Source of the DNA: an uncultured Clostridia bacterium
Lineage (GTDB): Bacteria; Bacillota; Clostridia; UBA1381
Direction of reading: 5' to 3'
NCBI GenBank assembly: GCA_910578235.1
Contig: CAJTPP010000031.1
Location: forward strand, 7,417-18,706
Length of the DNA stretch: 11,290 nt
How positions within the stretch are numbered: the stretch's first letter is position 1; every line of letters starts with the position of its first letter. Position numbers and translations under genes: made by a program. The notes under the pieces are model-generated. The model was not told the origin of the DNA. It saw nothing but the letters and a program-made list of their open reading frames with translations, and did no database searches. Shown here piece by piece: positions 1 to 6,654 of this stretch.

Positions 1-277
1 CGCTGATTATGCCGAGTATAAACGCGCTGCTTCCGGCAGGACTTACACGGAACAACGGGAACATACAAAATTGAAACGCTTTCGCCAACAGTTCGCAGAA
101 ACCTGAATAAATCAGTATGCCGGAACAGATAAAAAATGGAAATAACGACGGCACAATCATTTCAAAGCATATATTCAGCGCGTCTGAAGCGTACACGATT
201 GCTGCCGATGCATTTTTTACAAGCAGTATTACAATGCCGGCGGTGAAACTGTAGATAAATATTTTTCGTAATTTCAT
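1..277 (-). CDS. ylbJ: YlbJ/SpoVV-like sporulation integral membrane protein, N-terminal part
   Basis: This is a reverse-strand reading frame starting at ATG 277-275 and running off the left edge, so only 92 residues are visible. An AGGAG ribosome binding site lies at 281-290. The protein opens with MKLRKIF, has a first hydrophobic segment at about residues 5-26, then the motif VPSLFPFFICSGILI at about 42-56 and FPLFRVSPAGSSAF at about 73-86. The pattern VPxLxPFFIxSxxLI, followed some 17 residues later by PLFRVxxxG, is how I recognise the YlbJ family of nucleoside-recognition/Gate membrane proteins. In Bacillus subtilis YlbJ (SpoVV) acts in the mother cell and is needed for dipicolinic acid import into the forespore. 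The gene is divergent from yqfC-yqfD, which also fits a sporulation role. A generic nucleoside-recognition transporter is the alternative, because the catalytic or pore half is outside the window. Confidence 0.75.
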   Translation of the reverse strand, partial: MKLRKIFIYSFTAGIVILLVKNASAAIVYASDALNICFEMIVPSLFPFFICSGILIYSGFCELLAKAFQFCMFPLFRVSPAGSSAFILGIIS

Positions 278-375
278 TTTGATTTCTCCTATCAATTGCT
301 TTATTCCAGTATATGATGACTTTTTTGTACTTAAAACCTATATATTTTCATAAATTGTATAGGGAGCTGATGTAA
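278..375. promoter_or_regulatory. Divergent intergenic region between ylbJ and yqfC
   Basis: These 98 AT-rich bases must hold the promoters for both divergent sporulation genes. On the plus strand CATAAATT at 349-356 resembles the -10 box of mother-cell sigma-E (consensus about CATACAAT, 6 of 8 matches), but I see no convincing -35 at the right distance. TTGTAC at 325-330 is a weak sigma-A-type alternative. On the minus strand the reverse of 308-315 reads CATATACT, another sigma-E-like -10 for ylbJ, again without a good -35. In B. subtilis yqfC, yqfD and ylbJ all belong to the sigma-E regulon. That is the reason to suspect shared control; the boxes alone do not prove it. Confidence 0.35.
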
Positions 376-645
376 ATGAAAAAACGTATATCTGAAAGCG
401 TAGCTGACGCGTGGGGCGTGCCTAAGGACGTCATAATGAATATACCGCGCATGACTATTTCCGGCGATAAGGAAATATATATCGAACATCATAAAGGAAT
501 ATTGGAATATACAGATACAGAAATACGCGTTTCAACCGCTATGGGTACAGTACGCGTTAAAGGGAAAAAACTTGTAATAGAGCGTATACGTCTTGAAGAT
601 CTGCTTATATCGGGAACATTTACAAGAATTGAGTACGAAATATAG
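376..645 (+). CDS. yqfC: Sporulation protein YqfC (YabP/YqfC family)
   Basis: This 89-residue protein matches the YabP/YqfC family in length and sequence. IPRMTISG lies at about 24-31, the beta-rich IYIEHHKGILEYTDTEIRV follows from about residue 34, and the domain closes with VKGKKLVIERIRLEDLLISG at about 61-80. There is no signal peptide or membrane segment. In B. subtilis yqfC is a sigma-E-controlled mother-cell gene at the head of the yqfD-phoH cluster; its molecular function is unknown. ATG 376 is supported by GGGAG at 362-366. It ends 33 bases before yqfD and the two are presumably co-transcribed. Identity is secure because both the protein and its neighbour fit. Confidence 0.93.
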   Translation: MKKRISESVADAWGVPKDVIMNIPRMTISGDKEIYIEHHKGILEYTDTEIRVSTAMGTVRVKGKKLVIERIRLEDLLISGTFTRIEYEI

Positions 646-678
646 TTATTAAGCACTATATAAAAAAAGGAGTAAAAA

Positions 679-1938
679 ATGTTTAAGAAGTTCTTTAAAT
701 TTCTGCGCGGATATGTTATAATAGAAATATATGGCAAGGATGCGGAAAGATTTGTTAATATATGCCTTAGGCGTGGAATAGATGTGTGGGATACTGATCC
801 GATAGAAAACGGGATAAGGCTTGCGCTGTTCAGAAATGATTTTTTTCTTGTGCGGAGCGTTGCGAGAAAGTGCCGCGTCAAAGTGCGTCTGAAGGAAAAG
901 GGCGGATTACGGTATCTGCTTAATCTGTATCGGAGAAGATATTTTCTGTTTGCCGGAGTTCTTATATGTGTGGCTGTGTGCGTGCTGGCTTCACGGTTTA
1001 TATGGCTGGTGGAAATAAACGGTGTGCAAAACAGTGATATAAACAGTATAATCGAGACGCTGGACCGGTTAGGTATAAAGCGCGGCGCGCTTAAATCTAA
1101 AGTGCCTGAGGGCATGGAAATAAAACAGGCGATTATAAGTGAAACAGATAATATAGCGTGGGCATGGCTGTATCTTGAAGGCGCAAAAGCGCGTGTGGAA
1201 ATATATGAACAAACATTGCCTCCCGAGCTTATAGATAAGGATACTCCGTGTGACATAGTAGCTGCTTGTGACGGGAGCATTCAGCGTATGATAGTTAAAA
1301 ACGGCGAGGAGACTGTTAAAGCGGGTGACGCGGTAAGAGCCGGAGATATAATTGTTTCAGGAAAAGTTGCATCATATAGGGAGGGACATCCGGAAGAATA
1401 TATATATGTTCATTCAATAGCTGATGTGACAGCATATACAAGTCATAGACAAAACGGCGACTATAAGCTTTATTATGAGTCGAGAACGCCAACCGGCAGA
1501 AGCAGGAAGAAATTTGCGCTTGAGTTGTTTGGAAAGCTTTGTGATCTGCCTTTTAAAGCGCCGTCATATGATGATTATGACACAAGTGAAAAGCGTATGG
1601 AGCTGACAATTCCGTTTTTTGGCTATACGGGTATAGCGATGAATATAATGTCCTATAATGAGGTGACGGTAAGCAGAGAAACGCTTGATATAGAGACAGC
1701 GCTGGAATTTGCAAAAAATGATCTTGAAGAAAAAATTTCAAAGGAGCTTACGGCGGGAAGTGTGCTTTTGAATGAAAATACTGAATATGTAAAAACAGAT
1801 GATGAAACAATAAATGTAACATTAGAAATGAACTTTACTCAGAACATTGCCGTTGAGCGTCCGCTTAGCGGCGATTACGAAAACAAAGGAGAGGAAATAC
1901 TTGACGAACAGACAAATAGAAGTGCCGCAGGAGGTTGA
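679..1938 (+). CDS. yqfD: Sporulation membrane protein YqfD
   Basis: This 419-residue protein fits the YqfD family (about 400 residues). A cytoplasmic N-terminal domain (about 1-85) carries RGYVIIEIYGKDAERFVN and ends in a basic stretch, LNLYRRRY. One membrane segment follows at about 88-111, then a long extracytoplasmic domain. WAWLYLEGAKARVEIYE lies at about 161-177, and residues about 190-230 (VAACDGSIQRMIVKNGE, then VKAGDAVRAGDIIVSG) have the look of a barrel-sandwich fold. YqfD is needed for efficient sporulation in B. subtilis and is expressed in the mother cell, but its biochemical role is not established. ATG 679 has AGGAG at 668-672. The last 38 bases overlap phoH, whose ribosome binding site lies inside yqfD. 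The polar C-terminus is probably disordered. Confidence 0.93.
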   Translation: MFKKFFKFLRGYVIIEIYGKDAERFVNICLRRGIDVWDTDPIENGIRLALFRNDFFLVRSVARKCRVKVRLKEKGGLRYLLNLYRRRYFLFAGVLICVAVCVLASRFIWLVEINGVQNSDINSIIETLDRLGIKRGALKSKVPEGMEIKQAIISETDNIAWAWLYLEGAKARVEIYEQTLPPELIDKDTPCDIVAACDGSIQRMIVKNGEETVKAGDAVRAGDIIVSGKVASYREGHPEEYIYVHSIADVTAYTSHRQNGDYKLYYESRTPTGRSRKKFALELFGKLCDLPFKAPSYDDYDTSEKRMELTIPFFGYTGIAMNIMSYNEVTVSRETLDIETALEFAKNDLEEKISKELTAGSVLLNENTEYVKTDDETINVTLEMNFTQNIAVERPLSGDYENKGEEILDEQTNRSAAGG

Positions 1939-2890
1939 TTTATCATCATTGTTCGGCAGCTTTGATGAAAATATCAGAATGCTTGAAAAGGCGCTTGCAG
2001 TAAATATCGCTTCTCGTGATAACGCGCTGCGCGTGACAGGGGAGGAAGAAAATGTAGAAAAAGCCGGACAGGTGATAAATATACTCATGCAGATTATCGC
2101 GCGCGGGGAGATAATTGACCAGCAAAAGGTACTGTATGCAATAACTATGGTACAGGAAAACGGCGGAATTGATATGAAGCTTATGGGTGATGACTGTATC
2201 GCTGTAAGCGCGAAAGGGCATCCGATTAAAACAAAGACTCTCGGTCAGAAAAAATACGTGGATGCGATTGAAAATAATACAATTGTATTCGGAATAGGCC
2301 CTGCAGGTACGGGAAAGACATATCTGGCAGTAGCGAAGGCTGTTACAGCGCTGCGCAGCAAGGAGGTAAATCGGATTATATTGACAAGACCTGCTGTTGA
2401 GGCGGGTGAGAAACTCGGTTTTCTTCCCGGAGATTTGCAGAATAAGGTTGACCCGTATTTACGCCCGCTTTATGACGGTATGTATGAGATGCTTGGCGGA
2501 GAAGGCTTTGCAAGATATCAGGAAAAGGGCGTTATAGAGGTTGCCCCGCTTGCTTATATGCGAGGAAGAACACTGGATAATGCGTTTATAATACTTGACG
2601 AAGCTCAGAATACAACTCCTGAACAAATGAAGATGTTTTTAACGCGAATAGGTTTTGGTTCAAAAGCGATCGTGACTGGAGATATAACACAGGTAGATCT
2701 GCCGAGAGATAAGCGTTCGGGACTTAAGGAAGCCACAAAAATTCTCAAAAATATTGAGGGTATAGAGATATGCGAATTTACGGAAAAAGACGTTGTGCGT
2801 CATCCGCTTGTTCAGCAGATTATAAAGGCGTACGCGAGATATGACGAGGAACAGGAAAGAAGAAAAAGCAAGAGGAAAACAAATGATTGA
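1901..2890 (+). CDS. phoH: PhoH-like ATPase/putative RNA helicase (YbeZ type)
   Basis: PhoH family P-loop ATPase, 329 residues from the start chosen here (B. subtilis PhoH is about 320). An N-terminal KH-like region covers about residues 10-85. The ATPase core has Walker A GPAGTGKT at 133-140, TRPAVEAGEKLGFLPGDL at about 162-179, and Walker B FIILDEAQ at 229-236. VTGDITQVDLP at about 258-268 is typical of the family. In Escherichia coli the equivalent YbeZ partners with YbeY in rRNA maturation, and ybeY follows directly here. I chose TTG 1901 because AAGGAGAGG at 1886-1894 sits nine bases upstream and the family N-terminus begins about there. An upstream in-frame start at 1847 would add 18 unrelated residues translated from within yqfD. 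The start therefore overlaps yqfD by 38 bases, suggesting translational coupling. Confidence 0.95.
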   Translation: MTNRQIEVPQEVDLSSLFGSFDENIRMLEKALAVNIASRDNALRVTGEEENVEKAGQVINILMQIIARGEIIDQQKVLYAITMVQENGGIDMKLMGDDCIAVSAKGHPIKTKTLGQKKYVDAIENNTIVFGIGPAGTGKTYLAVAKAVTALRSKEVNRIILTRPAVEAGEKLGFLPGDLQNKVDPYLRPLYDGMYEMLGGEGFARYQEKGVIEVAPLAYMRGRTLDNAFIILDEAQNTTPEQMKMFLTRIGFGSKAIVTGDITQVDLPRDKRSGLKEATKILKNIEGIEICEFTEKDVVRHPLVQQIIKAYARYDEEQERRKSKRKTND

Positions 2891-3371
2891 TATAATACTT
2901 GAAAATGAGCAGGACAAAATTGAATTTACTTCTGAAATGAAAAATGCTGTCACAGATGTATGCCGTACCGTTCTTGATGAGGAACAGTGTGATTTTAACG
3001 CGCAGATAAGTATCACCATTACAGATAACGACACGATCAGAGAGATAAACAGAGAGCAGCGTAATATAGACAGCGTAACGGATGTATTGTCTTTTCCAAT
3101 GCTTGAATTTGATGCTGACGGAAATGCTGACGGCGAATATGATATGGACGGAGATTATGTGCTTCTCGGAGATATTGTGATATCGCTGGAACGAGCAGGG
3201 GAACAGGCGGAAGAATTCGGACACAGTCTTTTAAGAGAAACCGCATTTTTAACCGCTCATTCTATGCTGCATCTGCTCGGCTATGATCACGTTGATGATA
3301 AAGCGGGCGAGGAAATAATGTGCCGTAAACAGGAAAAAATTCTGAGCGCGCTTGGAATAACACGAGATTAG
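2883..3371 (+). CDS. ybeY: Endoribonuclease YbeY, 16S rRNA maturation factor
   Basis: YbeY is a zinc-dependent single-strand RNase involved in 16S rRNA 3' end processing and ribosome quality control. The 162-residue protein has TDVLSFP at about 66-72 and the zinc site HSMLHLLGYDH at 126-136, with its three histidines H126, H130 and H136 all present. An acidic stretch (DADGNADGEYDMDGD) at about 77-91 sits in the loop before LGDIVIS. ATG 2883 is chosen because AGAGG lies at 2871-2875. A start at 2841 would add 14 charged residues from the phoH tail and has only a weak ribosome binding site. The ATG overlaps the end of phoH by 8 bases. In B. subtilis yqfF (pgpH) sits between phoH and ybeY; here it is absent. 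Confidence 0.95.
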   Translation: MIDIILENEQDKIEFTSEMKNAVTDVCRTVLDEEQCDFNAQISITITDNDTIREINREQRNIDSVTDVLSFPMLEFDADGNADGEYDMDGDYVLLGDIVISLERAGEQAEEFGHSLLRETAFLTAHSMLHLLGYDHVDDKAGEEIMCRKQEKILSALGITRD

Positions 3372-3381
3372 GAGATAAAGT

Positions 3382-4278
3382 ATGAAAAAAAAGAATTTTA
3401 AATCAGGCTTTGCCGCAATAATAGGTATGCCGAATGTCGGGAAATCAACACTTTTGAACGCGATAGCCGGACAGAAAATTGCGATTATATCTGATAAACC
3501 TCAGACAACAAGGAATAAAATACTTGCAATATACTCCACTGACGAGGAACAGATAATATTTACAGATACACCGGGAATACACAAGCCACACAATAAGTTG
3601 GGAGAATATATGGTAAATGTTGCGAATGACAGTATGGGAGATACGGATGTTCTTATTTTTGTGGTTGACGCAAGCAGAAAAATACAAGATATGGAAAGAG
3701 AAATATCAAGAAATATTTCAAAAACGGGAATTCCGTGTATACTTGCCATGAATAAGGTTGATCTTATGCGTAAGGAGGAGCTGCTGCCGGTTATAGCGGA
3801 TTATTCCAGTATGAATGAGTTTGCCTCAATTATACCTATAAGCGCGAAGAATAATGACGGTGTTGATATACTGATACATGATATAGAAGAATATTTGCAG
3901 GAGGGACCGGAATTTTATGATGCTGATATGATTACCGATCAGCCGGAAAAACAAATTGCGGCGGAAATTATTCGTGAAAAAATGTTGTGGCTTTTGGATA
4001 AGGAAGTCCCGCACGGAATTGCGATAGAAATAACAAAAATGCAGGAAAAAACCAATATTACCAATATTTATGCGACTATTTACTGTGAGAAAAGAACTCA
4101 TAAGGGAATAGTGATAGGGAAAAACGGAGATATGCTGAAGAAAATCGGTACAATGGCACGCGGCGATATAGAGAAAATGCTTGATAAAAAAGTCTACCTT
4201 GAGCTTTGGGTAAAAGTAAAATCAGATTGGAGAAACAGCGACTTTTTAATTAAAAATTTTGGATATGCAGCCGAATAG
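3382..4278 (+). CDS. era: Ribosome assembly GTPase Era
   Basis: Era binds the 3' end of 16S rRNA and drives late 30S assembly. At 298 residues it is full length. All GTPase motifs are visible: G1 GMPNVGKST at 15-23, G2 in PQTTRN at 40-45, G3 DTPG at 62-65, G4 NKVD at 124-127 and G5 SAK at 154-156. The KH domain carries KGIVIGKNGDMLKKIG at about 241-256, and the end VKVKSDWRNSDFLIKNFGY is typical. The AGGAG at 3370-3374 overlaps the ybeY stop codon, so era is in the same transcript. In B. subtilis dgkA and cdd separate ybeY from era; neither is here. The pairing with ybeY fits the reported functional link between YbeY and Era. Confidence 0.97.
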   Translation: MKKKNFKSGFAAIIGMPNVGKSTLLNAIAGQKIAIISDKPQTTRNKILAIYSTDEEQIIFTDTPGIHKPHNKLGEYMVNVANDSMGDTDVLIFVVDASRKIQDMEREISRNISKTGIPCILAMNKVDLMRKEELLPVIADYSSMNEFASIIPISAKNNDGVDILIHDIEEYLQEGPEFYDADMITDQPEKQIAAEIIREKMLWLLDKEVPHGIAIEITKMQEKTNITNIYATIYCEKRTHKGIVIGKNGDMLKKIGTMARGDIEKMLDKKVYLELWVKVKSDWRNSDFLIKNFGYAAE

Positions 4279-4357
4279 AAAATAGTGTTAGTATAACCGC
4301 TGAAAAAATGAAAAACATAAATAGAGTACAAAAGTTATTTTTTCGGAGGGTATTACA

Positions 4358-4507
4358 ATGAATGAGTTTGATAGAATTTCTTGGGAGAATTTTACGCGTA
4401 CAGGTGAGATAGAAGCATATTTACTGTATAAATCAATAAACAGTCTTGAAATGCAAGAGGATAAGGATGATACATGGCAAAAATCAGAGCAAGAGGCATT
4501 ATCATAA
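4358..4507 (+). CDS. yqzL: YqzL-family small protein
   Basis: A 49-codon gene between era and recO. It has a strong GGAGGG at 4345-4350, eight bases before ATG 4358. The peptide begins MNEFDRI and then carries SWENFTRTGEIEAYLLYK at residues 8-25. This matches the YqzL family signature (W-x-x-F-x-x-TG-x-I-x-x-YLL-[YF]-K) as I know it from B. subtilis YqzL, which is of similar size and occupies the same era-recO position. The acidic, polar second half (about 31-48) is probably disordered. The gene overlaps the recO start by 34 bases. The function of YqzL is unknown. The position, motif and ribosome binding site together make this a real gene despite its small size. Confidence 0.88.
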   Translation: MNEFDRISWENFTRTGEIEAYLLYKSINSLEMQEDKDDTWQKSEQEALS

Positions 4508-5217
4508 AACAGTCCGACTATGGTGAGGGACATAGGATGCTTAGTATTTTCACGGAAGAATACGGTATTATAAAAGCGGTCAGCTATGGCGTAAAGAAAT
4601 CAAAAAGCAAGGCGTCCGCATCCAGCCAATTCTTATGTTATGGTGATTTTGATCTTTATAAAAACGATAATAAAGATATCATGACAGTAAATAATATTGA
4701 TATAGCTGACGGATTTTATCCGGTTAGTGAGGATATAAAAAAATTGTCGCTGTGTGTGTATCTTGCAGATATAACATATAGTATTCTTGGAATGAATAAT
4801 CCTGACAGCCGTATTCTTCATATATTTTTGAATAGCATATATGCTCTCGCGTACAGAAATGAGAGTTTAAATAAGATTAAAGCGGTGTATGAGTTTAAAC
4901 TTATGTGCGCGGGAGGTTATATGCCCGCGCTTGACGCGTGTGTTTCATGCGGCAGAGGAGAAGTGTCTGCTTTTGATCTCTTAAAGGGCGGTATGGTATG
5001 CCGTGAATGCGGAGGAAAGTATATTGTAAGGATAGATAAAGCAATGTCTCTCGCGCTTAGTTATATATCCTCCTGTGAGGATAAAAAAATGCTTGCGTTT
5101 ACTGCGAGCGACGAGCTGACAGAGCGTTTGGGAAAGCTTACTGAACAATATATATCGTTACAGCTTGATCATGTTTTTCAAAGTCTTGACTATTATAAAA
5201 CAATGCTTGAAATGTAA
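4474..5217 (+). CDS. recO: DNA repair protein RecO
   Basis: RecO binds single-stranded DNA and SSB and, with RecR, loads RecA at gaps in the RecFOR pathway. The 247-residue length is normal. The N-terminal OB fold starts with ARGIIIKQSDYGEGHRMLSI (about 6-25) and GIIKAVSYGVKKSKSK (about 31-46). The helical C-terminal domain contains a four-cysteine zinc site: CVSC at 156-159 and CREC at 176-179, all cysteines intact. ATG 4474 overlaps the 3' end of yqzL by 34 bases, with AAGGA at 4463-4467 as ribosome binding site, so recO is likely translated by coupling to yqzL. It is the last gene of the era cluster. I see no strong terminator after it. Confidence 0.95.
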   Translation: MAKIRARGIIIKQSDYGEGHRMLSIFTEEYGIIKAVSYGVKKSKSKASASSQFLCYGDFDLYKNDNKDIMTVNNIDIADGFYPVSEDIKKLSLCVYLADITYSILGMNNPDSRILHIFLNSIYALAYRNESLNKIKAVYEFKLMCAGGYMPALDACVSCGRGEVSAFDLLKGGMVCRECGGKYIVRIDKAMSLALSYISSCEDKKMLAFTASDELTERLGKLTEQYISLQLDHVFQSLDYYKTMLEM

Positions 5218-5319
5218 ATACAGTATTTGTAAGTTTACATAAAGTTGACTGCCTGTGTATATGAAAAACGACAGCTTTTGGTTAAAATAGATAAATAAAG
5301 AAAAAAACAAAAAAAGTTC

Positions 5320-5348
5320 TTGCAATTATCTCTGTGATAGTGTATAAT
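5320..5348 (+). promoter_or_regulatory. Sigma-A promoter of rpsT
   Basis: TTGCAA at 5320-5325 and a perfect TATAAT at 5343-5348 are separated by 17 bases. An A-rich tract just upstream (about 5294-5315) could serve as an UP element. Transcription would start near 5355, giving a leader of about 34 bases before the GTG start of rpsT. This is the best housekeeping promoter in the window, as expected for a ribosomal protein gene. The rest of the 171-base recO-rpsT gap (5218-5319) shows no gene or convincing hairpin. Confidence 0.88.
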
Positions 5349-5388
5349 AGTACAGTATTTTAGATTAAATTTGCGGAGGTGTATACAA

Positions 5389-5652
5389 GTGCCAAACATT
5401 AAGTCAGCTAAGAAGCGTGTGAGAGTTACGGAAAAAAAGACTTTAATTAATCTTTCACATAAGACAGCGTTGAAAACGGCTATAAAGAAGTTTGAGGCTG
5501 CCGTAGCGGCAGGCGATAAGGACAATGCTAAGGTTCTTTTCAATGAAGCTGTAAAGAAGTTGGATCAGAGTGTAAACCGTAATATTCTTCATAAGAATAA
5601 CGCGGCCAGAAAGAAGTCACAGCTTGCTTTAAAGCTTGCGAAATTAGCGTAA
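5389..5652 (+). CDS. rpsT: 30S ribosomal protein S20
   Basis: Small basic protein of 87 residues starting (M)PNIKSAKKRVRVTEKK, the standard S20 N-terminus, with KTALKTAIKKFEAAVAAGD in the middle and HKNNAARKKSQLALKLAKL at the C-terminus. S20 is a primary binder of 16S rRNA in the 30S body. The start is GTG 5389, eight bases after GGAGGT at 5375-5380. An in-frame TTG at 5371 would start inside the ribosome binding site and add six residues unlike the family. The gene stands alone, with its own promoter and terminator. Confidence 0.97.
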   Translation: MPNIKSAKKRVRVTEKKTLINLSHKTALKTAIKKFEAAVAAGDKDNAKVLFNEAVKKLDQSVNRNILHKNNAARKKSQLALKLAKLA

Positions 5653-5657
5653 AACAG

Positions 5658-5685
5658 AAAAGAAGCCGTATACGGCTTCTTTTTT
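5658..5685 (+). terminator. Rho-independent terminator of rpsT
   Basis: The stem AGAAGCCG (5661-5668) pairs with CGGCTTCT (5673-5680) around a TATA loop, extended by A-T pairs at 5658-5660, and runs into six Ts at 5680-5685. It lies 6 bases after the rpsT stop and only 12 bases before the ribosome binding site of the next gene. Confidence 0.93.
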
Positions 5686-5706
5686 CGTATAAATTCGGAG
5701 GACGTT

Positions 5707-6588
5707 ATGCAGATAAACAGATTATTTGAAATTATATACATATTGCTTGATAAAAAGACTGTAACGGCTGATAAATTGGCTGAGCGTTTTGAGGTGTCAC
5801 GCAGAACAATATACAGAGATATTGAATTGCTGTCACAGTCGGGAATACCGCTTTACACAAACCGCGGCAAAGGCGGAGGAATAAGCTTGCTTGATAATTT
5901 TGTTTTGGATAAGACACTTATTTCTGATAAGGAACAGTCGGATATTTTGTCCGCTCTTGCGGCAATGTCTGTCCTTCCGAATATGGAAAAAACCGAATTG
6001 GCAAAAAGACTGTCAGCCTTATTCCGAAAAGATCGTGATTTATGGATAAGCGTTGATTTTTCAGGATGGAATACAGATCAGAAGCTTGTGTTTGATACAC
6101 TGAAAAAAGCCGTGATTGAAAAATATGTAATTGAAACAGAATATATAAATAGCTGCGGACAGATATCTAAACGTTTGATTGAGCCGCTTCAGCTTTGGTT
6201 TAAGAGCAGAACATGGTATCTTATAGCTTATTGCAGAAAAGCTGAGGATTACAGAATATTCCGTCTTTCCAGAATGAAAAATACAACAATTTGCGGTGAG
6301 CGTTTTGAACGGGTAATTTCTGATTATAAATATGAAGAAGCAGATGTGCGGTCAACGGAGATAACTATGCTTATAAAGCCTGAAATGAAATATAGGGTTT
6401 ATGACGAATTTGAAAGTTTTGAGAATGACGGTAAAGGTAATTTTGTTGTAAAAATGAATTATCCCGAGGATGAATGGCTGTATGGATATATAATGTCATT
6501 CGGTAAATATGCGGAGGTTTTGAAGCCTGTAAATGTTCGTAATATTATAAAGAAAAGATTTGAGGATTGTCTGAAAAATTATTTATAA
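5707..6588 (+). CDS. WYL-domain transcriptional regulator (YafY/YobV type)
   Basis: A 293-residue DNA-binding regulator. The N-terminal winged helix-turn-helix (about 1-65) has TADKLAERFEVSRRTIYRDI at about 20-39 as helix-turn-helix and a glycine-rich wing GKGGGISLLDNF at about 54-65. The WYL ligand-sensing domain follows at about 130-220, with the name-giving W170-Y171-L172 inside SRTWYLIAYC and YRIFRLSRM at about 182-190. The C-terminal WCX part contains DEWLYGYIMSFGKYAEVLKP at about 255-274. WYL domains bind small molecules or nucleic acids; the ligand here is unknown. GGAGG at 5697-5701 supports ATG 5707. The gene starts just behind the rpsT terminator with no evident promoter of its own. 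It is followed by a GyrI-like gene, a common pairing for this type of regulator in Firmicutes. Confidence 0.92.
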   Translation: MQINRLFEIIYILLDKKTVTADKLAERFEVSRRTIYRDIELLSQSGIPLYTNRGKGGGISLLDNFVLDKTLISDKEQSDILSALAAMSVLPNMEKTELAKRLSALFRKDRDLWISVDFSGWNTDQKLVFDTLKKAVIEKYVIETEYINSCGQISKRLIEPLQLWFKSRTWYLIAYCRKAEDYRIFRLSRMKNTTICGERFERVISDYKYEEADVRSTEITMLIKPEMKYRVYDEFESFENDGKGNFVVKMNYPEDEWLYGYIMSFGKYAEVLKPVNVRNIIKKRFEDCLKNYL

Positions 6589-6610
6589 TATGACATAATG
6601 TTGTCATATT
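6587..6610. promoter_or_regulatory. Perfect inverted repeat, candidate operator of the WYL/GyrI cassette
   Basis: AATATGACA (6587-6595) and TGTCATATT (6602-6610) are exact inverted copies around the six-base spacer TAATGT. The left arm overlaps the stop codon of the WYL gene. Half-sites of this kind suit a dimeric winged-helix regulator, and the site lies just upstream of, and partly over, the -35 region of the downstream promoter. The absence of a T-run after the right arm argues against a terminator. Binding by the adjacent WYL regulator is my inference. Confidence 0.65.
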
Positions 6611-6624
6611 ATATGTGATATACT
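6596..6624 (+). promoter_or_regulatory. Candidate extended -10 promoter of the GyrI-like gene
   Basis: TGATATACT at 6616-6624 is an extended -10 (TGn followed by TATACT). At 17-base spacing the -35 position (6596-6601, TAATGT) is poor and falls in the spacer of the inverted repeat. A weak -35 with a good extended -10 next to a regulator site is the usual layout of an activated promoter, but repression by overlap is equally possible. Confidence 0.5.
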
Positions 6625-6654
6625 TGCTTTATCAAATATAAGGAGGATAAAACA

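Noticed and set aside
489..1280. 263-codon open frame on the minus strand opposite yqfC/yqfD
   Set aside because: It is a shadow of two confidently identified genes. The peptide is Ser/Arg/Ile-rich with no recognisable family, and no ribosome binding site decides a start.
1847..1900. Upstream ATG extension of phoH by 18 residues
   Set aside because: The extension is translated from within yqfD, has no Shine-Dalgarno sequence and does not resemble PhoH N-termini. TTG 1901 has an excellent ribosome binding site.
2841..2882. Upstream ATG extension of ybeY by 14 residues
   Set aside because: The ribosome binding site is weak, the peptide is charged and low in complexity from the phoH tail, and the family length fits ATG 2883.
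5218..5319. Possible terminator of recO or regulatory RNA in the recO-rpsT gap
   Set aside because: Only a 5-bp stem with a 2-base loop (TGTAA/TTACA) is visible, with no T-run. This is not enough to call.
5219..5360. Direct repeat TACAGTATTT at 5219-5228 and 5351-5360
   Set aside because: A single ten-base AT-rich match 132 bases apart is plausible by chance, and no third copy or symmetric arrangement supports a binding site.
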